Positions 14,832 to 22,074 of a DNA stretch of 64,000 nt are shown here, in pieces. Below the pieces are notes generated by a model. The model ran no database searches and was not told where the DNA came from. It was given only the letters and a program-made list of their open reading frames with translations. The stretch covers positions 62,001 to 126,000 of the forward strand of contig NZ_FNHP01000007.1 in NCBI RefSeq assembly GCF_900103645.1. The letters are read 5' to 3'. The translations under genes were made by a program, and so were the position numbers. The stretch comes from Oryzisolibacter propanilivorax. GTDB lineage: Bacteria; Pseudomonadota; Gammaproteobacteria; Burkholderiales; Burkholderiaceae_C. Each line of letters begins with the position of its first letter. Position 1 is the first letter of the stretch.

Positions 14832-15316
14832 CCCCGGCACCTGGTTGTGGCACCACTGTTGCACCATCGTGGCACGGGTTCGCCGCTGCTAACCCGTTGA
14901 TTTACAAGGCTGCGGCACCTGTGGCACCTGTGGCACCTGAAAAAGTGAGAGGGGAATTCACTTGCACGGGTTTCGGCCGCCGCGCGCACATCGCGGACGG
15001 GCTGGATGCCTGGCTGAACGCGCCGGCCCAGCCGCCGGTGGATGCGCCGGCACCGACCATGCCCGTCCCCTGCACACCAGCACCGGCAACTGGCGCCAGA
15101 CCAGCACCTGCCCTGGCCGCCATGCCAGCACCACCAGCCCCAGCCCAAGACTGGCGCGCCGTGCGTGAGGCCTACTACCTGCACCACTAGACCTGCCCGG
15201 TCTGCATCGCCGCCGGCAAGGGCTACGGCCTGCGCTGCGGCGCGGGCGCCGCCCTGTGGCGCGACTACTCCAACACCCCCGACCCGCGCGAGTGGCCGCC
15301 GATCCGGCGCCGCTGA
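14828..15316 (+). pseudogene. Small Cys-rich protein gene interrupted by an in-frame TAG
   Basis: ATG 14828 overlaps the DUF927 stop. The frame reads 120 residues to TAG at 15188, ending in REAYYLHH. The same frame continues without another stop to TGA at 15314, encoding TCPVCIAAGKGYGLRCGAGA and LW, a Cys-x2-Cys plus a later Cys that looks like a conserved metal-binding end. The likely original protein is about 161 residues. The 5' part also contains iteron cluster 2. The nonsense change may have inactivated it, or the short form may be used. Confidence 0.6.
14846..14937 (-). repeat. Iteron cluster 2: TGTGGCACC, reverse complement of cluster 1
   Basis: Perfect copies begin at 14846, 14920 and 14929; near copies (one change) begin at 14857 and 14911. 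Orientation is opposite to cluster 1 at 7561-7663. The cluster lies within the first 40 codons of the interrupted gene. The two clusters face each other across 7.2 kb of island genes. Confidence 0.75.
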
Positions 15317-15402
15317 TCCCAGTCCACCGCTTGCCAGCCCCGCAACCTGTGGCAACCGTTGTCAACTATTCACCCCCCCCAGACCCGAAAAGGAACCCGA
15401 CC

Positions 15403-15912
15403 ATGATGGACGCCCTGATAGCCGGCCGCCTGCACGCCAGACCCGAAGCCCGCACCAGCAAGACCGGCAAGCCCTTTGCCACCGCCAAGCTGCGCGCAGC
15501 CGCAGGTGATGGCGCCAACCTGTTCGTGAACGTCATCGCCTTCGAGCAAGCCGCCGTGTCGGCGCTGCTGGCGCTGGACGCGGGCGACAGCATCGCCATC
15601 GCCGGCGCCATGACCCCGAAGGTCTGGACTGACCGCGAAGGCACCAGCCACCCGGCACTGGATGTGGTGGCCCATGCCGTGCTGACCAGCTACCACGTCA
15701 CCCGAAAGCGCCGTGCCATGCAGCCTGAGGACGATGGCAGCGGCGACATTGGCGCTCAGGGTTACGCAGCTGGAAACAGCCCGACGCGCGTTACGGATGC
15801 TGTTACGCGCCCCGCCCGTGATCCCGGCGCCCAGCCCAACGATGCCGCCTGGCGCGCGATGGCCCCTGCCCAGCAGGCCCCGCTGGACGATGGTGAGCCA
15901 CTCCCATTCTGA
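15403..15912 (+). CDS. Single-stranded DNA-binding-like protein
   Basis: This is 169 residues. The N-terminal 105 fit an OB-fold: MDALIAGRL, SKTGKPFATAKL, FVNVIAFEQAAVSALLALDAGDSIAIAGAM. A flexible middle follows. The end is acidic with a terminal hydrophobic pair (DDGEPLPF), the typical SSB tip that recruits replication proteins. Start ATG 15403 or 15406. It is the last gene of the replication operon and probably coats island single strands. Confidence 0.82.
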   Translation: MMDALIAGRLHARPEARTSKTGKPFATAKLRAAAGDGANLFVNVIAFEQAAVSALLALDAGDSIAIAGAMTPKVWTDREGTSHPALDVVAHAVLTSYHVTRKRRAMQPEDDGSGDIGAQGYAAGNSPTRVTDAVTRPARDPGAQPNDAAWRAMAPAQQAPLDDGEPLPF

Positions 15913-15979
15913 GCCGCCTGCGCTTCAGGTTTTTTCAGGTTCTGGCGCTGGCATGACCAGCCCCGGCACCCAGCCCCAG

Positions 15980-16004
15980 GCCCGCCCGGTGCGGGCTTTG
16001 TTGT
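15980..16004 (+). terminator. Intrinsic terminator after the SSB-like gene
   Basis: GCCCGC and GCGGGC form a six-base stem with a short loop, followed by TTTGTTGT. It lies 68 bases after the last island gene. Confidence 0.65.
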
Positions 16005-16376
16005 GTCTGACGCCGCAGCCCTCGCGCGCGTACTTGTCGCATTGCGTGCGTACCGGCTTGCGTACCGACCCGCTCATACCCTGGTTTCCGTGGATACCTG
16101 TTGGATACCTCTTGGAAACCACCAGATGGATACCGTCTGCCAAACGCCAGCGACATCGAGTGCGAACTGAGGTTTTCTGAGGTGGCGCGGCTGCGGACGA
16201 TGTGCCTGCGCAGCATGCTTCATAAAATGCCGGTGCGCCTTCGTCTGCCGGGCAGCCCAGTCAATCGCGACGGGAACGATCCGGCGGGCCGAGGGCGCAA
16301 CCTTGCGGCCGGCCTGGCGGCTGATGCGCTGAACCAACAGGCCTGCCAAGGCTGAAAAAGGGGCAGCAAAGAAATT

Positions 16377-16398
16377 TGACGGTATTTTTGACGGTACC
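16377..16398 (+). repeat. Paired TGACGGTA sites at the island right end
   Basis: TGACGGTA at 16377 and 16389, separated by TTTT, followed by CC. The whole 22 bases match 6190-6211 at the left end at 20 of 22 positions, in the same orientation. This supports integrase arm sites and fixes the island limits. Confidence 0.75.
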
Positions 16399-16459
16399 TT
16401 TTCAGATATCACCAACCAAAAACTTTGCGCATCAACAACTTGCGTGAAAAATTGGATAG

Positions 16460-16473
16460 CGGCCTCGGCACCA
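16460..16473 (+). other. Candidate right attachment site (near copy of tRNA-Leu 3' end)
   Basis: CGGCCTCGGCACCA matches the last 15 bases of the tRNA-Leu fragment (6063-6077) except for one missing G. It lies 62 bases beyond the right arm-like sites. The match is short, so chance cannot be excluded. Confidence 0.45.
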
Positions 16474-16487
16474 GGCATGATTTTGTC

Positions 16488-16526
16488 AATGCCGCCCCTG
16501 CTTTTGTGCAGCGGCGGCATTTTTCA
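16488..16526 (+). terminator. Intrinsic terminator at the island/chromosome junction
   Basis: TGCCGCC and GGCGGCA form a perfect stem with a GC-containing loop, followed by TTTTT. It would stop transcription leaving the island before it enters the oppositely oriented BLUF gene. Confidence 0.8.
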
Positions 16527-16534
16527 TGGCCGTC

Positions 16535-16972
16535 TCAGCCCAGGTCCAGGTTGTGATGGCGCAGGCGCAGCATCTCCAGGCCTTGCGCTCCAGGCAGTGC
16601 CGCGATGCTGGCGATGAGGTCTTCGCTTTCCACATCGCAGTAGCCCATGGACCAGCCGGGGTAGCGCCGCTCTTCGTCCTGTCCAAGTGGCTCGCACAGC
16701 AGGATCTGGCTGGCGCAATGGCGCTCATCGCCCAGGATGCGCCCGATCAATGGATTCAGGATATCGCCGTCGCCTTCGATGCACTGAACGAATCGGGCGC
16801 CGTCGAACAGCAGGATGCCGGTGATGCCGTGCGTGGCATTGAAGGCCCGGGCGGTCTTGAGAATGGCGCCCACACAGGTGGCCTGGTGTTGCGGCGCCAG
16901 GGCGCTGCAATAAAAGAAACGTTCCAGAGGGCGAAGGGCTACCGTGATCTCCCGTTGGCTTTCCGTCGCCAC
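16535..16972 (-). CDS. BLUF-domain blue-light sensor
   Basis: This is 145 residues from GTG 16972, the length of a stand-alone BLUF protein. All key flavin-site residues are present: Tyr21 (FFYCSAL), Asn45 (ARAFNATHGITGIL), Gln63 (RFVQCIEGD) and Trp107 (YPGWSMGY). BLUF proteins bind FAD and switch hydrogen bonding of the Tyr-Gln pair in blue light, then act through protein partners. No output domain is fused. A longer open frame upstream lacks BLUF sequence. The start has no strong ribosome site, so it is the least certain part. A photolyase gene lies 2.3 kb away. Confidence 0.88.
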   Translation of the reverse strand: MATESQREITVALRPLERFFYCSALAPQHQATCVGAILKTARAFNATHGITGILLFDGARFVQCIEGDGDILNPLIGRILGDERHCASQILLCEPLGQDEERRYPGWSMGYCDVESEDLIASIAALPGAQGLEMLRLRHHNLDLG

Positions 16973-17750
16973 TGCCAGGCTCGACGGACCAGCGGAAAAG
17001 GTACAACCACTGTAGCAACCGCAGCTTACGGCCTGCCGCGCGGACAGCCGCTTCAGCAGCGGGGGGATAGCGTCAAGTGCGGCGGCGTGTCGGCCGGCTC
17101 GGGTGGTGGTCCGGGAACATCCGGCTCGACGGGCTGGTCGCCTGGGAAACGTGGGGTGTGCAAGGTCATGGCATGGCTCCTGACGCGCCTGCACGCGGCA
17201 GGGCAGCCGCAGATACAGGACAGCGGGGGCGCACGCGGCAACCTCCCACGGGCAGACGGCAATCGCCTGCCAGCGCCGGGACACGGTCCCGGGCACTGTC
17301 CGATCCTGATGCGCAATGAAGAAAACCGGATGCTTCCATCGGCCGGTGAGGCGCTGCGCCATGTGGGCAAGGCGGCACCTGAGCGGCTCCTGGCCTGGAT
17401 CCGGGAAGGGCACTGCGGGTGGGGTTCAGGCGCAGACCCCCGCAATGGAGGTGTGCGAAAAGCCTGTGGGCCACCAACAGCCTTTCTTCACGGCGCCAGG
17501 AAATCAATACGCGAAAGATCCGGGGCACGCTGGTGCGTGCAGCCGCGCGAGGAAAAGCACTGCAGGGCAACGATGGCGAGACAGGAACATGGCGGAATGC
17601 GTCATTGGTCGGATAACCAGAGGTCAGGTACCGGCAGGGGTGCGTTACCGGCACCGCAACTGCAACGTTCGCCACCTTACGGGCTGCCCCACGGGTGGCA
17701 TGTAGGACGATGGCCCCGGCGCGTGACACAGGTGTGACGGACCGTAGGCC
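16973..17750. other. Long intergenic stretch, possibly with one small gene
   Basis: The long open frames here on both strands look like GC-driven chance frames. Only a 38-residue frame at 17053-17169 has a proper ribosome site. No RNA gene or repeat was recognised. Confidence 0.5.
17053..17169 (-). CDS. Possible 38-residue proline-rich protein
   Basis: ATG 17169 follows AGGAG at eight bases. The product is Pro/Glu/Asp-rich (FPGDQPVEPDVPGPPPEPAD), a composition I associate with small proteins of unknown function in Burkholderiales. It could be real or chance. Confidence 0.35.
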   Translation of the reverse strand: MTLHTPRFPGDQPVEPDVPGPPPEPADTPPHLTLSPRC

Positions 17751-17978
17751 TCAGTTGTTCTGCCGCTGCACCAGCTTGCGCCCGCTGTCGCTGATGGCGA
17801 AGCCGCCGCCCGGTGTCTTGTGGATGTAGCCCCACTCCAGCAGCCGGCCGGACAGGTGCTGCCGCAGCGCCTCGGGCATGGTCATCACAAGCTCGATTTC
17901 GAGCTGCTTGAGTGCCGCGAGCTCGTCCACGGTGGGCTCGAACACGGGTGCATGGTAGGTAGACTGTGTGCTGGGCAT
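17751..17978 (-). CDS. Small protein with a winged-helix-like C-terminus
   Basis: This is 75 residues. GGAGG lies six bases before the ATG. The end, LSGRLLEWGYIHKTPGGGFAISDSGRKLV, reads like the last helix and wing of a winged-helix fold. No named family is recognised. It stands alone, opposite the LrgA gene. Confidence 0.6.
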   Translation of the reverse strand: MPSTQSTYHAPVFEPTVDELAALKQLEIELVMTMPEALRQHLSGRLLEWGYIHKTPGGGFAISDSGRKLVQRQNN

Positions 17979-18170
17979 AAAACCTCCTGTTCGGTGCGTT
18001 GCCTCTGCGGCTGGCGCTGGCTTGGCGCCGGCGTCCTGGCGACACAGACTAAGCGCAACTGCCGGCCTGCCGCAATCGGTCTTTGACCGATGGTGCGTGG
18101 CGTTCGCCGCCTACACTCGCCGCCCTGCCCTGCTTCGCCCCCCTACCTGGATATTTCCCTCGGCCTTGCC

Positions 18171-18533
18171 ATGCTTTACGCCTTCACGTCTCTTATTGCC
18201 TTCCAGCTGCTGGGCGAGTTGCTGGTGCGCTGGCTGCAGCTGCCCCTGCCCGGCGCCCTGGCCGGCATGCTACTGATGCTGGTGGCGCTGCTGGGACTGG
18301 GACGCGTGCCGCAGGCGTTGCAGCGCGTCTCGGACGGCCTGCTGCAGAACATGATGCTGATGTTCATTCCGTCGATCGCGGCGGTGATGCTGCATTTCGA
18401 GCACCTGGCGCGCGAATGGCTGCCTTTCGCGGTCTCCGGCATCGTCGGCGCCGGCGTGACGTTCGCGGTCACCGCCTGGACCATGCGGCGCGTGCTGCCC
18501 GCCACGGAAACCGGCGAGGAGCCGCAGGCATGA
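18171..18533 (+). CDS. lrgA: CidA/LrgA-family holin-like membrane protein
   Basis: This is 120 residues with four hydrophobic helices and the family signature LPLPGALAGMLLMLVALL near residues 23-40. CidA/LrgA proteins are small holin-like proteins linked to murein hydrolase control and to export of overflow metabolites. I prefer ATG 18171, at the start of the first helix, over the upstream ATG 18090. It overlaps the lrgB-like gene by four bases, the usual two-gene unit. Confidence 0.87.
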   Translation: MLYAFTSLIAFQLLGELLVRWLQLPLPGALAGMLLMLVALLGLGRVPQALQRVSDGLLQNMMLMFIPSIAAVMLHFEHLAREWLPFAVSGIVGAGVTFAVTAWTMRRVLPATETGEEPQA

Positions 18534-19243
18534 GCGGCGCGCTGCAGTCGCTCCAGGCCTGGCCCATCACCTGGCTGCTGATCACGCTGGCGGCCTATGT
18601 CGCGGCCGTGGCGCTGTACCGGCGCAGCGGCTCGCACCCGCTGCTGATTCCCGTGCTCACCGGGGTGACGCTGGTGGTGGCGCTGCTGCTGCTGACCGGG
18701 ACCTCGTACGAAACCTACAGCGCCGCCGCCCAGCCGCTGACGCTGCTCATCGGACCGGCCACGGTGGCCCTGGCGGTGCCGCTGTTCGCCCAGCGCCAGC
18801 GCATCCGCCGGCTGTGGCGGCCACTGGCCATCGCGCTGCTGTGCGGCTGCACGGCGGCCATCGTGTCGGCACTGGGCCTGGCGTGGGCGCTGGGCGGCAC
18901 GCGCGAGACGCTGCTGTCGCTGGCGCCCAAGTCGGCCACCATGCCCATCGCACTACCCGTGGCCGAGCAGGTCGGCGGCCTGCCGTCGCTGACCGCCGTG
19001 GGCGTAGCGCTGACAGGCATCGCCGGCGCCGTGCTGGCCAGCCCGCTGGCGCGCCTGCTGGGCACGCAGAATGCAGCGGTGCGCGGTTTTGCATCGGGCG
19101 TCACGGCGCATGCCATCGGCACCGCGCGCGAGCTGCAGAACAGCCCGACGGCCGGCGCCTTCGCCGCCCTGGGCATGGGCCTGAACGGCGTGGCCACGGC
19201 CGTGATGACGCCACTGTTCATCGCCGCGCTGGGCTGGCTGTAG
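18530..19243 (+). CDS. lrgB: LrgB/CidB-family membrane protein
   Basis: This is 237 residues with about six to seven membrane helices. The conserved LrgB core is present: LLSLAPKSATMPIALPVAEQVGG, then LGTQNAAVRGFASGVTAHAIGTAREL and AFAALGMGLNGVATAVMTP. It is coupled to the LrgA gene by ATGA. Such pairs modulate autolysis or act as pyruvate/glycolate exporters in different bacteria; which applies here cannot be told. Confidence 0.9.
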   Translation: MSGALQSLQAWPITWLLITLAAYVAAVALYRRSGSHPLLIPVLTGVTLVVALLLLTGTSYETYSAAAQPLTLLIGPATVALAVPLFAQRQRIRRLWRPLAIALLCGCTAAIVSALGLAWALGGTRETLLSLAPKSATMPIALPVAEQVGGLPSLTAVGVALTGIAGAVLASPLARLLGTQNAAVRGFASGVTAHAIGTARELQNSPTAGAFAALGMGLNGVATAVMTPLFIAALGWL

Positions 19244-19297
19244 CGCCCTGCGGCCGCCCGCCGCGCAGGCCATCAGCCCGGCTGGCCGCGCACGCGG

Positions 19298-20761
19298 TCA
19301 GGCGCCGTCGCGTTGCAGGAAATGAAAGCGCATCAGCGTGCGCTCGCGGGCGCGCGCATGGTCCACCACCGGGTGCGGGTAGTCCTCGCCCAGGCGCACG
19401 CCACAGGCCTGCAGCGCCGCCGCCGGCATGGCCGCGGGAAAATGGATGTGCCGGTCGGGCACGCGCGCCAGTTCGGGCACATAGCGGCGGATGAAGGCAC
19501 CCTGCGGGTCGAAGCGCTGCGACTGCGTGACAGGGTTGAAGATGCGGAACCACGGCTGCGCGTCGCAGCCGGTGGAGGCGGCCCACTGCCAGCCGCCGTT
19601 GTTGGCCGCCAGGTCGTAGTCGTTCAGGTGCTCGGCGAAATGCCGCTCGCCGGCACGCCAGTCGATCCCCAGGTCCTTGGTCAGGAAGCTGGCCACCACC
19701 ATGCGCAGGCGGTTGTGCATGTAGCCGGTCTGGTGCAACTGGCGCAGGGCCGCGTCCACCAGCGGGTAGCCGGTGCGCGCCTGGCACCAGGCCTGCCACA
19801 GGTCCGGGGCGTCGTCCCATTGCACGCCGTCGTACTGCGCGCGAAAGGACTGCGTGACCACGTGCGGGTAGTGCCACAGGACCATGAAGTAGAAGTCGCG
19901 CCAGCACAGCTCGGACAGCCACACCGCCGCGCCCTCGCTGCCCTGCGCCGCACGCTGGTGCGCCAGCGCCGCCGCCTGGCGGATCGACAGCGTGCCGAAG
20001 CGCAGGTGCACCGACAGGTACGACACGCCCTTGCGCGCCGGGTAGTCGCGCGCCACGTGGTAGTCGTCGATGCGCCGCGCAAAGCCATCCAACAGGCCCT
20101 GCGCGCCCTGTGCGCCGGGTGGCAGGGGCAGCGCGCCCAGGTTGGTAGGGGCAAAGCCCAGGTCGGCCAGACTGGGCAGCGGCGGCTCGTCCGCCGGCAG
20201 CGGCGCCAGGCGCCGGGCGTGGCGCTCGACGGGGTAGGCGCGCAGCTGGAAGGCGTCCAGCCTGTGCAGCCAGGCGCGCTTGTAGGGGGTGAAGACACTG
20301 TACGGACGGCCCTGGCCGGTCAGCACCTCGTCGCACTCCAGCAGCACCTGGTCCTTGTGCAGGCTGAAGGCGATACCGTGCGCGGCCAGCGCCTCGGCCA
20401 CGCGGCGGTCGCGCTCGCGCGCGGCGGGCTCGTAGTCGCGGCTGGCCAGCACCTCCTGCACGCCCAGGCGGCGCGCCAGTGCCACCACCTGCGCCAGCGC
20501 CGCGCCGTGGCGCACGATCAGCCCGCCGCCGGGCACGCCGCTGGCGTGCGCCAGATCGGCCAGCGCCTGGTGCAGCTGCAGCACGCTGACATGGATGAAT
20601 TCGACGCGCCGGTCCTGGCGACTGGGCAGCGCGTCCAGGATGTCGGTATCGAAGACGAAGGCGCAGTGCACGCGATCGAAGCGCGTGAGCGCGGCGTGCA
20701 GCGCGGCATGGTCATGGCAGCGCAGGTCGCGGCGCAGCCAGACGAGGGCCGGGATGGTCAT
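19298..20761 (-). CDS. phrB: Deoxyribodipyrimidine photolyase
   Basis: This is 487 residues, the normal length of class I photolyases. The N-terminal photolyase domain starts ALVWLRRDLRCHDHAALHAAL. The C-terminal FAD-binding domain contains SVHLRFGTLSIRQ, ELCWRDFYFMVLW, RLRMVVASFLTKDLGIDW and NDYDLAANNGGWQWAASTG, which include the flavin contacts and tryptophan electron-transfer residues. It repairs cyclobutane pyrimidine dimers using blue light. It stands alone between LrgB and a LysR gene. Confidence 0.93.
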   Translation of the reverse strand: MTIPALVWLRRDLRCHDHAALHAALTRFDRVHCAFVFDTDILDALPSRQDRRVEFIHVSVLQLHQALADLAHASGVPGGGLIVRHGAALAQVVALARRLGVQEVLASRDYEPAARERDRRVAEALAAHGIAFSLHKDQVLLECDEVLTGQGRPYSVFTPYKRAWLHRLDAFQLRAYPVERHARRLAPLPADEPPLPSLADLGFAPTNLGALPLPPGAQGAQGLLDGFARRIDDYHVARDYPARKGVSYLSVHLRFGTLSIRQAAALAHQRAAQGSEGAAVWLSELCWRDFYFMVLWHYPHVVTQSFRAQYDGVQWDDAPDLWQAWCQARTGYPLVDAALRQLHQTGYMHNRLRMVVASFLTKDLGIDWRAGERHFAEHLNDYDLAANNGGWQWAASTGCDAQPWFRIFNPVTQSQRFDPQGAFIRRYVPELARVPDRHIHFPAAMPAAALQACGVRLGEDYPHPVVDHARARERTLMRFHFLQRDGA

Positions 20762-20843
20762 GGGGCGTGCAACAAGGAGGAAGGCCGGCGTGGCGGGCCG
20801 GCCACGATACCGCGCCGGGCGGCCGCCTCCGACTCCAGACTAA

Positions 20844-20911
20844 GGAAATCAAGGAAAAACCGCCCCCAGCCCTTATGTAAAAAGGGCCTTCAGCTATATT
20901 TTATGTAGCAA
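20844..20911 (-). repeat. Dispersed Comamonadaceae-type intergenic repeat, copy 1
   Basis: On the minus strand it reads GCTAC, then AATATAGCTGAAGGCC, then a CCCTTTTT...AAGGGC hairpin and GGCGGTTTTTCC. It is very similar to the copy at 47197-47261. It lies between the LysR gene end and the photolyase start, with T-runs that could terminate transcription. Confidence 0.8.
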
Positions 20912-20944
20912 TCCCTGCCGGACGGCAACCCCAGGCCACCGCGC

Positions 20945-21883
20945 TCAGCCCGGCCCGGCGGCGGCGCGCGCCTGCAGCCATTGTCCGAAACGCTCCAGCG
21001 CCGGTGAGCCGCCGTGCTGCGGAACCACCAGGTAGTAGCTGCGCACGCGCCGCAGCGGCTGGGCACAGGCCACCACCAGCTCGCCGCGTGCCAGCTCCTG
21101 CTCGATCAGCAGCGGTGGGATCAGCGCCACGCCCAGGCCGTGCGTGGCGGCCGCCGCCAGCATGGAAAACAGCTCGTAGCGCGGCCCGTGCAAGGCGCGC
21201 GGCGCCGCCACGCCGGCCATCTCGAACCACTGCTGCCAGCCGTGCACGCGCGTGCTCTGCTGCAGCAGCGGCAGCTCGGCGATGGCCCGCGGCGCCACCG
21301 GCCGCCAGGCACGGCCGGGGCCCCGGCGTGCGGCGCGCGCCAGCAGCTGCGGGCTGCACACGGGCACGATGTCCTCGTCCATCAGCCACTGCGCATGCAC
21401 GCCGGGCCACTGCGCCAGCTGCTCCGGCGTGCCGGCGTACAGCGCCGCGTCGAACGTCGTGTCGGCGAACAGGAAGGGGCGTGTGCGCACGTCGATATGC
21501 ACCGTGATGTCGGGGTGCGCGCGCGCCAGCTCGGGCAGGCGCGGCAACAGCCAGCGCGTGGCGAACGTGGGCACGGCCGCCAGTGCCACGCTGCCGCCGC
21601 CGGCCGTGCCCTGGTGCGCCATCGCGTCCAGCGTGCCGCGGCGCAGCTCCTGCAGCCAGCGCGCAGCCTGGCGCGCATATTGCCGGCCGGCCTCGGTCAG
21701 CACCACGCCATGGCGCGTGCGCCTGAACAGCGCCACGCCCAGCAGCGCCTCCAGCGACAGGATCTGGCGCGAGACGGCGCCCTGGGTCAGCGACAGCTCC
21801 TGCGCCGCGCGGGTATGGCTCAAGTGGCGCGCGGCGGCTTCGAAGCAGGCCAGCGCCTGGACAGATGGCAGGGGTGTACGCAT
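20945..21883 (-). CDS. LysR-family regulator, probable GcdR
   Basis: This is 312 residues. The N-terminal helix-turn-helix is ALACFEAAARHLSHTRAAQE followed by LSLTQGAVSRQILSLEALLG, typical of the GcvA-like branch, and a periplasmic-binding-like effector domain follows from about 90. It is transcribed away from the glutaryl-CoA dehydrogenase gene across a 190-base gap, a conserved pairing in Burkholderiales. It therefore probably responds to glutarate or a related metabolite and controls gcdH. Confidence 0.88.
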   Translation of the reverse strand: MRTPLPSVQALACFEAAARHLSHTRAAQELSLTQGAVSRQILSLEALLGVALFRRTRHGVVLTEAGRQYARQAARWLQELRRGTLDAMAHQGTAGGGSVALAAVPTFATRWLLPRLPELARAHPDITVHIDVRTRPFLFADTTFDAALYAGTPEQLAQWPGVHAQWLMDEDIVPVCSPQLLARAARRGPGRAWRPVAPRAIAELPLLQQSTRVHGWQQWFEMAGVAAPRALHGPRYELFSMLAAAATHGLGVALIPPLLIEQELARGELVVACAQPLRRVRSYYLVVPQHGGSPALERFGQWLQARAAAGPG

Positions 21884-22074
21884 GTGCCGGATGCATGCCA
21901 GGAAGCCCTGATTCTATGGCTGGGTCGCGTTCATTCATGCAATGGGCTCATGCCTGAATGCGATCAAATCGTTTGCCGGCATGGCGCGCGCGCGCCTACC
22001 ATGCGCTCGCCGCGCCTACTTGGCGCCCGCCGCCGGCCAGGCCGGTCCACCCCTTACCGCGAAAGACCTTCCAC

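Larger units (their letters stand above)
6063..16473 (+). mobile_element. P4-like integrative island with its own replication module
   Basis: About 10.4 kb between the tRNA-Leu 3' fragment and a near copy of its last 15 bases (16460-16473, one base missing). The content runs in one direction: integrase, an unknown gene, AlpA, small genes, Rha-family regulator, an RNA region, Toprim primase-like gene, DUF927 ATPase, an interrupted small gene and an SSB-like gene. Matching TGACGGTA pairs lie at both ends in direct orientation. No capsid, terminase or conjugation genes are seen. This agrees with a phage satellite of the P4 kind or an integrative plasmid. The right limit is less certain than the left. 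Confidence 0.75.
15913..16534. other. Non-coding right end of the island
   Basis: No gene is supported. In order it holds a terminator-like hairpin (15980-16004), three GGATACC copies near 16090-16135, paired TGACGGTA sites (16377-16396), a near copy of the tRNA-Leu 3' end (16460-16473) and a strong terminator (16488-16526). An open frame on the minus strand (16074-16520) crosses these sites and is not believed. Confidence 0.65.

Noticed and set aside
16074-16520. 148-codon minus-strand frame at the island right end
   Set aside because: It covers the attachment region, arm sites and terminator. Protein sequence is not family-like.
17166-17729. Several long frames between BLUF and the 17751 gene
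   Set aside because: They overlap one another on both strands, lack ribosome sites, and have skewed Pro/Arg composition.
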